From Halocaridina rubra (lineage: Eukaryota > Arthropoda > Malacostraca > Decapoda > Atyidae): 64,000 bases of DNA. Of the stretch, positions 40,344 through 49,781 are shown in pieces. The stretch spans positions 7,501 through 71,500 of the forward strand of contig JAXCGZ010002260.1 of the NCBI GenBank assembly GCA_037179515.1. The letters are read 5' to 3'. Each line of letters begins with the position of its first letter. Position 1 is the first letter of the stretch. The position numbers and the translations under genes were made by a program. The notes below the pieces were generated by a model. That model had not been told where the DNA came from. It saw only the letters and a list, made by a program, of their open reading frames with translations, and ran no database searches.

Positions 40344-42524
40344 GATTGTTATACACCAATTGGAAAGAGTGACCACTGTGTGATGTTGATAGAGTATATC
40401 ATTGAAGATATTCTTCCTGAGAGTAGAGGCACTGAGGAAATGAGGAGGAACTATCGGAAAGGAGATTACATCAAAATGAATGAGCTTTTTGCAGTTATTG
40501 ACTGGAGAACTTTATTTTACAACAAATCTGTACAAGAAATGTATGACATCTTTTGTGAGAAATATGGGAAGATAGTAGATTGCTGCATACCTGTCACCAA
40601 AGTAGGTGTAATTCATGCCAGAGAGAAATGGTTTGATAATGGGTGTAAAAGAGCTAAGGAGTGGAGAGACAAATGCTGGAAAAGGTATAGGAGGAGAAAA
40701 AACATAAATGCCTGGCAAACCTACAAAAGAGCAAGAAATGACTACCTAAGTAAAAGGAGAGAGGCAGAGAGAGATTATGAGAGGGACATCACCAGGAAGG
40801 CTAAGGAAAATCCCAAGCTTTTCCACAGCTTTATCAGAGGAAAACTGAAGGTAAAAGAACAGGTTTTAAGGCTAAAGAGAGCGGATGGAAGCATCACTGA
40901 GACGGATGAAGAGATCTGCAAAGAATTGAACAAGGAGTTTCAGTCAGTATTTACAGTAGAAAATACCCCACCCCCTCAGATTGCAGTGATAGAAGCTCAA
41001 GGGCCGGTAGTAGAGAACATCAACCTTACAGCCACAGAGGTATGCAAAGCGCTGATGGATTTAGATGTTCATAAAGCTACAGGTCCCGATGACATATCCC
41101 CTCATGTGCTTAAAAAATGCGCAAACACAATATCAGTGGCACTAAGTATCATATTTAAGGAGTCACTGGAGTCGGGGGAGATTCCAAGATGCTGGAAACA
41201 AGCAAATGTGATACCTATCTTCAAAAAGGGAAGGAGGGATACGGCTCTGAACTATAGACCTGTTTCCTTGACCAGCATAGTTTGCAAAGTTATGGAGAAA
41301 CTACTAAGGAAACATATCTCTCTTCACTTGGAATCCTTCAACTTTTTGTCAGTGAGGCAACATGGCTTCAGAGAAGGTAGATCAACAGTAACAAACTTAT
41401 TAGAATTTTATGATGAGGTAAGCCAAATCTTACAGGAAAGAGAGGGCTGGGCAGATTGCATATTCCTAGACTTCCAGAAAGCGTTTGACACTGTTCCACA
41501 TGGGAAACTTATTAGGAAGCTGCAATCAATGGCTAGAATAGGTGGAAATGTTTTGGAATGGATAAAAACTTACCTAGAAGGAAGGGAACAGAGGGTTAGA
41601 GTAAGACACTCAGTGTCTGAATGGAGAAGAGTTAGTAGTGGAGTTCCACAGGGTTCAGTTTTAGGGCCACTTTTGTTCCTTGTATATGTAAATGACCTAC
41701 CAGAGTCTGTAAATTCATTCATGAATATGTTTGCAGATGATGCAAAGATTATGAAGAAAGTAAAAAACGAGAACAATGGTAGAGAACTTCAGGAGGATCT
41801 AAATAATCTGCATGAGTGGTCAAAAAATTGGCTAATGAAATTCAATACTTCAAAATGTAAGGTAATGAGAATGGGTACAAGTGCAAGAAGGCCCAAGCTT
41901 GACTACTCGGTGGCTGGAGTACAACTTCAAGAGACAGAAAATGAGAGAGATCTAGGAGTAAACATACTGGCAGATTTGTCTCCAGAAATAGATATAAATG
42001 ACATAGTAAGGGCAGCATATGCATTCTTATCAAATGTAAGGGTAGCCTTCAGGCACATGGACAAGGAAATGTTCAGAAATATTTATGTAACCTATGTGAG
42101 GCCAAAACTCGAATATGCAGCCCCCTTTTGGAATCCGCACTTGAAAAAGCACATAGCTAAGCTTGAAAAAGTTCAAAGACATGCCACGAAACTGGTGCCA
42201 GAAATACGCAATCTCAGTTATGATGAGAGGCTGAGGGAATTAGACTTACCATCACTCGAAGCTAGAAGAGTGAGGGGGGATATGGTGACAGTCTTTAAAT
42301 TCCTTAATGGTTATGATAGAGTGGATAGGGATCGATATTTTGATATGGCAGGCTCTAGAACTAGAGGTCATAGTTTGAAGCTTCGTAAGAAAACTTCTTC
42401 GCAGGATGTAAGGAAATACTTTTTCAGTGTAAGAGTAGTTGATAATTGGAATTGGCTAAGCGAGGAGGTAGTTAATGCTATCCCAATCCATAGTTTTAAG
42501 GACAGGTATGATAAGTATCACTAA
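40344..42524 (+). CDS. CR1 RT ORF of C17 lacking the endonuclease
   Basis: Open from directly after the ORF1 stop to the normal ORF2 stop (714 aa from the ATG at 40,380). A deletion of about 645 bp joins the ORF1/ORF2 boundary to the endonuclease codons just before KSDHC, so nearly the whole endonuclease is missing. The linker, RT (FLDFQKAFDT, GVPQGS, FADDAK) and C-terminus are uninterrupted. The deletion also moves the RT into ORF1's frame, so a single TAA (40,341-40,343) separates the two. RT activity is possible in principle, but target nicking would not be. Confidence 0.82.
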   Translation, partial: DCYTPIGKSDHCVMLIEYIIEDILPESRGTEEMRRNYRKGDYIKMNELFAVIDWRTLFYNKSVQEMYDIFCEKYGKIVDCCIPVTKVGVIHAREKWFDNGCKRAKEWRDKCWKRYRRRKNINAWQTYKRARNDYLSKRREAERDYERDITRKAKENPKLFHSFIRGKLKVKEQVLRLKRADGSITETDEEICKELNKEFQSVFTVENTPPPQIAVIEAQGPVVENINLTATEVCKALMDLDVHKATGPDDISPHVLKKCANTISVALSIIFKESLESGEIPRCWKQANVIPIFKKGRRDTALNYRPVSLTSIVCKVMEKLLRKHISLHLESFNFLSVRQHGFREGRSTVTNLLEFYDEVSQILQEREGWADCIFLDFQKAFDTVPHGKLIRKLQSMARIGGNVLEWIKTYLEGREQRVRVRHSVSEWRRVSSGVPQGSVLGPLLFLVYVNDLPESVNSFMNMFADDAKIMKKVKNENNGRELQEDLNNLHEWSKNWLMKFNTSKCKVMRMGTSARRPKLDYSVAGVQLQETENERDLGVNILADLSPEIDINDIVRAAYAFLSNVRVAFRHMDKEMFRNIYVTYVRPKLEYAAPFWNPHLKKHIAKLEKVQRHATKLVPEIRNLSYDERLRELDLPSLEARRVRGDMVTVFKFLNGYDRVDRDRYFDMAGSRTRGHSLKLRKKTSSQDVRKYFFSVRVVDNWNWLSEEVVNAIPIHSFKDRYDKYH

Positions 42525-42615
42525 GTATAAAATGGAACCGATCAGGAGACGGGAAGATACGAGCTTTGGGCTCTTTCCCGTAAACACAATTAGGTAATCA
42601 CAATTAGGTAATCAC

Positions 42616-45473
42616 ACAAATGCTGATGGATTAGCTGATAAGGCAGTAGAATTAAAAGATAGGATTCACAACAGTAAGGCAGATATAGTAGCACTTACAG
42701 ACACTAACTTGAGTGAGGATATAAACAGTGTCACAGATTTTCCTAAGGGCTTCAGAATATTAAGGGTTGAAAGATCTGAGAGGACTGGTGGAGGGATAGC
42801 ACTGCTCATAAGTAAAAGGATTCAAGTTGAAGAAATAAACTTGGCTATAGAAAGTGAGTTCAAGGAATTTCTTGTTGCTCGCATAAATACTGTGTCAGAG
42901 AGCATTATAATAACTGTTGTATATAACCCACCAAGGAACCAGAATAGGCTAGAAGTTTATGAGGAAAGTCATATAGGTACTATTGAAGTCATAAACTCAG
43001 TTGTTAACCTGCACGGGAGAGAAAATGTAGGATTTTGAATATGGGATATTTTAATCATAAAGAGATAGATTGGATAAATCTTGACCCACACAGTGGTAAG
43101 TACTCATTCGGGGCAAGATTCCTAGATTGCGTACAAGGGAATTTCCTACACCAACATGTAATGGAACCAACGTGGGCCAGAGGTGGGGATGAGCCATCAC
43201 TACTTGATCTAGTGTTCACAGATTATGTGTTGGATATTGAAAAAATTGAGTATGAACCACCAATTGGAAAGAGTGACCACTGTGTGTTGTTGATGGAGTA
43301 TATCATTGAAGATATTCTGCCTGAGTGTAGAGGCACTGAGGACATGAGGAGGAACTATCCAAAAGGAGATTACATCAAAATGAATGAGCTTTTTACAGTT
43401 ATTGACTGGAGAACCTTACTTTACAACAAATCTGTACAAGAAATGTATGACATCTTTTGTGAGAAATATGGGAAGATAGTAGATTGCTGCATACCTGTCA
43501 CCAAAGTAGGTCTAATTCATGCCAGAGAGAAATGGTTCGATAATGAGTATAAAAGAGCTAGGGAGTGGAGAGACAAATGCTGGAAAAGGTATAGGAGGAG
43601 AAAAAACATAAATTCCTGGCAAACCTACAAAGGAGCAAGAAATGACTACCTAAGTAAAAGAAGAGAGGCAGAGAGAGACTATGAGAGGGACATCACCAGG
43701 AAGGCTAAGGAAAATCCCAAGCTTTTCTACAGCTTTATCAGAGGAAAACTGAAGGCAAAAGAAAAGGTTTTAAGGCTTAAGAGAGCGGATGGAAGCATCA
43801 CTGAGACAGATGAAGAGATCTGCAAAGAATTGAACAAGGAGTTTCAGTCAGTATTTACAGTAGAAAATACTCCACCATCTCAAATTGCAGAGATAGGAGC
43901 TGAAGGACCGGTATTAGAGAACATCAACCTTACAGTCACAGATGTATGCAAAGCGCTGATGGATTTAGATGTTCATAAAGCTACACGTACTGATGACATA
44001 TCCCCTCATATACTTAAAAAATGCGCAAACTCAATATCAGTGGCACTAAGTATCATATTTAAAAAGTCACTGGGGTCAGGGGAGATTCCAAGATGCTGGA
44101 AACAAGCAAATGTGATACCTATCTTCAAAAAGGGAAGGGGGGATACGGCTCTGAACTATAGTCCAGTTTCCTTGACCAGCATAGTTTGCAAAGTTATGGA
44201 GAAACTACTAAGGAAACATAGCTCTCTTCACTTGAAATCCTTCAACTTTTTGTTAGTGAGGCAACATGGCTTCAGAGAAGGTAGATCAACAGTAACAAGC
44301 TTATTAGATTTTTATGATGGGGTAAGCTGATTCTTACAGGAAAGAGAGGGCTGGGCAGATTGCATATTCCTAGACTTCCAGAAAGCGTTTGACACTGGTC
44401 CGCATGGGAGACTTACTAGGAAGCTGCAAGCAATGGCTAGAATAGGTGGAAATGTCTTGGAATGGATAAAAACTTACTTAGAAGGAAGGGAACAGAGGGT
44501 TAGAGTAAGACACTCAGTGTCGGAATGGAGAAGAGTTAGTAGTGGAGTTCCCAGGGTTCAGATTTAGGGCCACTTTTGTTCCTTGTATATGTAAATGACC
44601 TACCAGAGTCTGTAAATTCATTCATTAATATGTTTGCAGATGATGCAAAGATTGTGAAGAAAGTAGGAAATGAGAACAATGAATGGTCAGAAAGGTGGCT
44701 AATGAAATTCATTACATCAAAATATAAGGCAATGAGAGTGGGTACAAATGCAAGAAGGCCCAAGCTTGACTACTCGGTGGCTGAAGTACAACTTCAAGAG
44801 ACAGAAAATGAGAGAGATCTAGGCGTAAACATACAGGCAGATTTGTCTCCAGAAATACATATGAATGGTATAGTAAGGGCAGCATATGCATTCTTATCAA
44901 ATGTAAGGGTAGCCTTCAGGCACATGGACAAGGAAATGTACTGAAATATTTATGTAACCTATGTGAGGCCAAAACTCGAATATGCAGCCCCCTTTTGGAA
45001 TCCGCACTTGAAAAAGCACATAGCTAAGTTTGAAAAAGTTCAAAGACATGCCACGAAACTGGTGCCAGAAATACGCACTCTCAGTTATGATGAGAAGCAG
45101 AGGGAATTAGACTTACCATAACTCGGAGCTAGAAGACTGAAGGGGTATATGGTGACAGTCTTTAAATTCCTTCATGGTTATGATAGATTGGATAGGGATC
45201 GATATTTTGATATGGCAGGCTCTAGAACTAGAGGTCATAGTTTGAAGCTTCATAATAAAACTTCTTTGCCGGATGTAAGGAAATACTTTTTCAGTGTAAG
45301 AGTAGTTGATAATTGGAATTCGCTAAGCGAGGAGGTAGTTAATGCTATCTCAATCTATAGTTTTAAGGACAGGTATGATAAGTATCACTAAGTATAAAAT
45401 GGATACGATCAGGAGACGGGAAAATACGAGCTTTAGGCTCTTTTCCGTAAGCACAATTAGATAATCACACACA
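42616..45473 (+). mobile_element. CR1 LINE copy C18, truncated at the ORF2 start
   Basis: Starts four codons into ORF2 (acaaatgctgatgg), directly after the C17 tail. It shares private changes with C19 (TPPSQIAEIGAEGP, KSLGSGEIP, GRGDTALNYSP, DTGPHGRL, a 39-bp in-frame deletion after FADD, and a 1-nt deletion in GVPQG), at a spacing of about 3,070 bp. It ends with one tail unit. Confidence 0.88.
42624..45391 (+). pseudogene. CR1 ORF2 of C18, disrupted
   Basis: Endonuclease N-terminal part to 43,038 (frameshift near 43,020), then 43,035-44,330 (431 aa), where GDFN reads GYFN, so the catalytic aspartate is lost, and where KSDHC and the RT fingers follow. A TGA at 44,328 ends this piece before motif A. 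A 1-nt deletion in the GVPQGS codons (near 44,550) shifts to 44,576-44,944, which has FADDAK and ends at a TGA (44,942). The C-terminus follows in 45,149-45,391. Confidence 0.82.
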
Positions 45474-45636
45474 CTGTCTCTTTATAGTCAACTGTTTGTA
45501 TGTTTTCCAGTGCTGCCACCTTTACAGCCTCTTTTACTGCCACATTCCCCTTTAGTGCATCAGCAAAGGAAGTTTTCATGACATCATGTAACATATTCAG
45601 CTCCTGGAACTCTTTTCTAAACTGTTCAATGTTTTC
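45474..45636 (-). repeat. inverted CR1 ORF1 segment at the C19 head
   Basis: ORF1 codons from about NIEQFRKEFQELN to DYKETV lie in antisense orientation to the rest of C19. The same inverted block with the same left edge opens C20 (48,558) and C23 (56,522). Confidence 0.85.
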
Positions 45637-45689
45637 ATGCCAGAGAGAAATGGTTCGGGGATGGGGCCTCATTAAGATTGTTATAGATA

Positions 45690-48462
45690 AATGCTGATGG
45701 ATTAGCTGGTAAAGCAGTAGAATTAAAAGATAGGATTCACAACAGTAAGGCAGATATAGTAGCAATTACAGACACTAACTTGAGTGAGGACATAAACAGT
45801 GTCACAGTTTTTCCTAAGTGCTTCAGAATATTAAGGTTTGAAGGACCTGAGAGGACTGGTGGAGGGATAGCACTGCTCATAAGTAAAAGGATTCAAGTTG
45901 AAGAAATAAACTTGGCTATAGAAAGTGAGTTCAAGGAATTTCTTGTTGCTCACATAAATACTGTGTCAGAGAGCATTATAATAACTGTTTTATATAACCG
46001 ACCAAGGAATCAGAATAGGCTAGAAGTTTGAGGAAAGTCATATAGGTACTATTGAAATCATAAACTCAGTTGTTAACATGACACGGGAGAGAAAATGTAG
46101 GATTTTTATTATGGGAGATTTTAATCATAAAGAGATAGATTGGATAAATCTTGACCCACACAGTGGTGAGGACTCATTCGGGCAAGATTCCTAGATTGCG
46201 TACAAGGGAATTTCCTACACCAACATGTAATGGAACCAACGAGGGCCAGGAGTGGGGATGAGCCATTACTACTTGATCTAGTATTCACAGATAATGTGTT
46301 TTGGATATTGAAAAAATTGAGTATGAACCACCAATTGGAAATAGTGACCACTGTATATTGTTGATGGAGTATATCATTGAAGATATTCCGTCTGAGAGTA
46401 GAGGCACTGAGGACATGAGGAGGAACTATCCAAAAGGAGATTACATCAAAATGAATGAGCTTTTTGCAGTTATTGACTGGAGAACCTTATTTTACAACAA
46501 ATCTGTACAAGAAATGTATGACATCTTTTGTGAGATATATGGGAAGATAGTAGATTGCTGCATACCTGTCACCAAAGTAGGTGTAATTCATGCCAGAGAG
46601 AAATGGTTTGATAATGAGTGTAAAAGAACAAGGGAGTGGAGAGACAAATGCTGGAAAAGGCATAGGAGGAGAAAAAACATAAATACCTGGCAAACCTACA
46701 AAAGAGCAAGAAATGACTACCTAAGTAAAAGAAGAGAGGCAGAGAGAGACTATGAGAGGGACATCACCATGAAGGCTAAAGAAAATCCCAAGCTTTTCTA
46801 CAGCTTTATCAGAGGAAAACTGAAGGCAAAAGAAAAGGTTTTAAGGCTTAAGAGAGCGGATGGAAGCATCACTGAGACAGATGAAGAGATATGCAAAGAA
46901 TTGAACAAGGAGTTTCAGTCAGTATTTACAGTAGAAAATACTCCACCATCTCAAATTGCAGAGATAGGAGCTGAAGGACCGGTATTAGAGAACATCAACC
47001 TTACAGTCACAGAGGTATGCAAAGCGCTGATGGATTTAGATGTTCATAAGGCTACAGGTACTGATGACATATCCCCTCATATACTTAAAAAATGCGCAAA
47101 CTCAATATCAGTGGCACTAAGTATCATATTTAAAAAGTCACTGGGGTCAGGGGAGATTCCAAGATGCTGGAAACAAGCAAATGTGATACATATCTTCAAA
47201 AAGGGAAGGGGGGATACGGCTCTGAACTATAGTCCAATTTCCTTTACCAGCATAGTTTGCAAAGTTATGGAGAAACTACTAAGGAACCATAGCTCTCTTC
47301 ACTTGAAATCCTTCAACTTTTTGTCAGTGAGGCAACATGGCTTCAGAGAAGGTAGATCAACAGTAACAAGCTTATTAGAATTTTATGATGGGGTAAGCCG
47401 ATTCTTACAGGAAAGAGAGGGCTGGGCAGATTGCATATTCCTAGACTTCCAGAAAGCGTTTGACACTGGTCCGCATGGGAGACTTACTAGGAAGCTGCAG
47501 GCAATGGCTAGAATAGGTGGAAATGTCTTGGAATGGATAAAAACTTACTTAGAAGGAAGGGAACAGAGGGTTAGAGTAAGACACTCAGTGTCTGAATGGA
47601 GAAGAGTTAGTAGTGGAGTTCCCAGGGTTCAGTTTTAGGGCCACTTTTGTTCCTTGTATATGTAAATGACCTTCCAGAGTCTGTAAATTCATTCATGAAT
47701 ATGTTTGCAGATGATGCAAAGATTGTGAAGAAAGTAGGAAACGAGAACAATGAGTGGTCAGAAAAGTGGCTAATGAAATTCAGTACTTCAAAATATAAGG
47801 CAATGAGAGTGGGTACAAATGCAAGAAGGCCCAAGCTTGACTACTCAGTGGCTGAAGTACAACTTCAAGAGACAGAAAATGAGAGAGATCTAGGAGTAAA
47901 CATACTGGCAGATTTGTCTCCACAAATACATATGAATGGTATAGTAAGGGCAGCATATGCATTCTTATCAAATGTAAGGGTAGCCTTCAGGCACATGGAC
48001 AAGGAAATGTACAGAAATATTTATGTAACCTTTGTGAGACCAAAACTCGAATATGCAGCCCCCTTTTGGAATCCGCACTTGAAAAAGCACATAGCTAAGT
48101 TTGAAAAAGTTCAAAGACATGCCACGAAACTGGTGACAGAAATACGCACTCTCAGTAATGATGAGAGGCTGAGGGAATTAGACTTACCATCACTCGAAGC
48201 TAGAAGACTGAAGGGGTATATGGTGACAGTCTTTAAATTCCTTCATGGTTATGATAGATTGGATAGGGATCGATATTTTGATATGGCAGGCTCTAGAACT
48301 AGAGGTCATAGTTTGAAGCTTCGTAATAAAACTTCTTTGCAGGATGTAAGGAAATACTTTTTCAGTGTAAGAGTAGTTGTTAATTGGAATTCGCTAAGCA
48401 AGGAGGTAGTTAATGCTATCTCAATCTATAGTTTTAAGGACAGGTATGATAAGTATGACTAA
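45690..48462 (+). pseudogene. CR1 ORF2 of C19, disrupted
   Basis: Endonuclease start to 46,031, where a 2-nt deletion (agtttgagg) ends the frame. A 1-nt deletion near 46,180 and a 2-nt insertion near 46,300 (gtgttttgg) follow. The frame 46,301-47,638 (445 aa) covers the end of the endonuclease, the linker and the RT to GVPRVQF, where the shared 1-nt deletion ends it. The frame 47,647-48,462 (271 aa) has LVYVNDLPES, FADDAK and the C-terminus. GDFN is intact in sequence but lies in a shifted frame. Confidence 0.82.
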
Positions 48463-48795
48463 GTCTAAAATGGAACCGATCAGGAGACGGGAAGATACAA
48501 GCTTTGGGCTCTTTCCCGTAAACACAATTAGGTAATCACAATTAGGTAATCACACACAATGTCTCTTTATAGTCAACTGTTTGTATGTTTTCCAGTGCCG
48601 CCACCATTACAGCCTCTTTTACTGCCACATTCCCCTTTAGTGCATCAGCAAAGGAAGTTTTCATGACATCATGTTCCATATTCAGCTCCTGGAACTCTTT
48701 TCTAAACTGTTCAATGTTTTCATGCCAGAGTGAAATGGTTCGATAATGAGTGTAAAAGAGCTAAGGAGTGGAGAGCCAATTGCTGGAAATTTCTA

Positions 48796-49775
48796 AACAA
48801 GACGAATAACAACAAACCGCTGAATGACAACCTAAAATGAAACAAACAAACTTTATTTCCATTTCAATACAATGGGTATTCGTCAGCTAGGGCAAGCCCC
48901 AACCCCCCACTGTGGTGTCCAACCACAGCAGTTCCTGCCAGTAAACAGTTTAAACTCTCGGTCATGGACGGGAACCGATCATTCGACCTCGTGAATGCGA
49001 AGCCAGCGCGTTACCACTGTACTAGCCTTAGATGTTAGTTCACTGCTCTCTTCTGAGAAAGACGAGATTGTAGCTTGAAATGTCCAGATTAAGGAAAACA
49101 TTGAGCAGTTTAGAAAAGAGTTCCAAGAATTGAATATGGAACATGATGCCATGAAAACTTCCTTTGTTGATGCACTAAAAGGGAATGTGGCAGTAAAAGA
49201 GGCTGTGAAGGTGGTGGCACTAGAAAACATACAAACAGTTGACTATAAAGAGACAGTAATCGAAAAAATGAAAGATGTTGTGATGGAAAGGGCAAATCCA
49301 TTGATTAAACATGCACTTGATAATGAGAAGACAGTGGCAATCTCAGGCATAAGCAAATCCCAGGAGCCAACATGGCAGGGGAGACTTGAAGAAAATAAAG
49401 CTAGGGTTGTAGACCTGATAAGAAAGCTTAGAGTAGTTTGTGGTCCTGAGGATATTGTAAACATTCACCAACTAGGCAAATATTCGAGGGAAGGAAAGCA
49501 GAGACCAACAAAAGTAACCTTTGAGAGAGGGAAAACATATAGGGAAATATTGATGAGGAAAAAAGTCTTAAAGACCTTCAAGAATTCAAAGAAGTGTTCA
49601 GTAGCTGATACAGAACAAAGGAAGAGATGGGAAAGATCAAAAACTTGTTGCAAGAGGCAAGAAGGTTAAATGAGGAAAGAAATGAAGAAGAGAAGAAAAA
49701 TTTTCATTTCAGAGTTCTTCCAGACAAAGGGGAGATAAAGAAGATAATGACAGAAGATCAGGGGATGGTTCCTCA
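48796..49775 (+). pseudogene. CR1 ORF1 of C20, disrupted
   Basis: Sense ORF1 from the end of the coiled coil. Lesions are a 1-nt insertion making AAATGA at the SINE site, the SINE itself, TGG to TGA in the AAWNV codons (about 49,077) and a frameshift near 49,560. The longest piece, 49,130-49,669 (179 aa), holds the central region and RRM-like motifs (VAISGISKS, HQLGKYSREGK). The slippery heptamer is intact at 49,698-49,704. Confidence 0.8.
48842..49027 (-). mobile_element. tRNA-derived SINE with LINE-like tail
   Basis: 186 bp on the minus strand. The A box at 49,024-49,014 (TAGTACAGTGG) is a perfect consensus match. A weaker B-box-like motif lies near 48,990-48,977. Next comes a unique body, and then a 3' end (48,881-48,842) that matches the 3' end of the L2-like LINE at 36,593-36,635 and closes in TTTG repeats. 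The boundaries are exact because the allelic position in C23 (about 56,797) is uninterrupted. No target-site duplication beyond about 1 bp is visible. Confidence 0.8.
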
Positions 49776-49781
49776 TTAAGA

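Larger units (their letters stand above)
35102..42615 (+). mobile_element. CR1 LINE copy C17, 5'-complete, split by a nested LINE
   Basis: 5' UTR (35,102-35,955), ORF1 (35,956-36,582 and 39,896-40,343) interrupted by the antisense L2-like LINE at 36,583-39,895, then ORF2 without most of the endonuclease (40,344-42,524), the 3' UTR and two tail units. It is the only plus-strand copy that reaches the 5' UTR and, with C1, defines the full-length structure. It is inactive because ORF1 is split and the endonuclease is deleted. Confidence 0.9.
45474..48557 (+). mobile_element. CR1 LINE copy C19 with scrambled 5' end
   Basis: The 5' end is a mosaic: an inverted ORF1 segment (45,474-45,636), about 22 bp of sense ORF2 linker (atgccagagagaaatggttcg), then a jump to the last codons of ORF1 (ggggatggggcc) and onward through ORF2. 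The 3' UTR and two tail units are complete. It is closely related to C18. Its last ~545 bp (48,012-48,557) reappear as C22. Confidence 0.85.
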
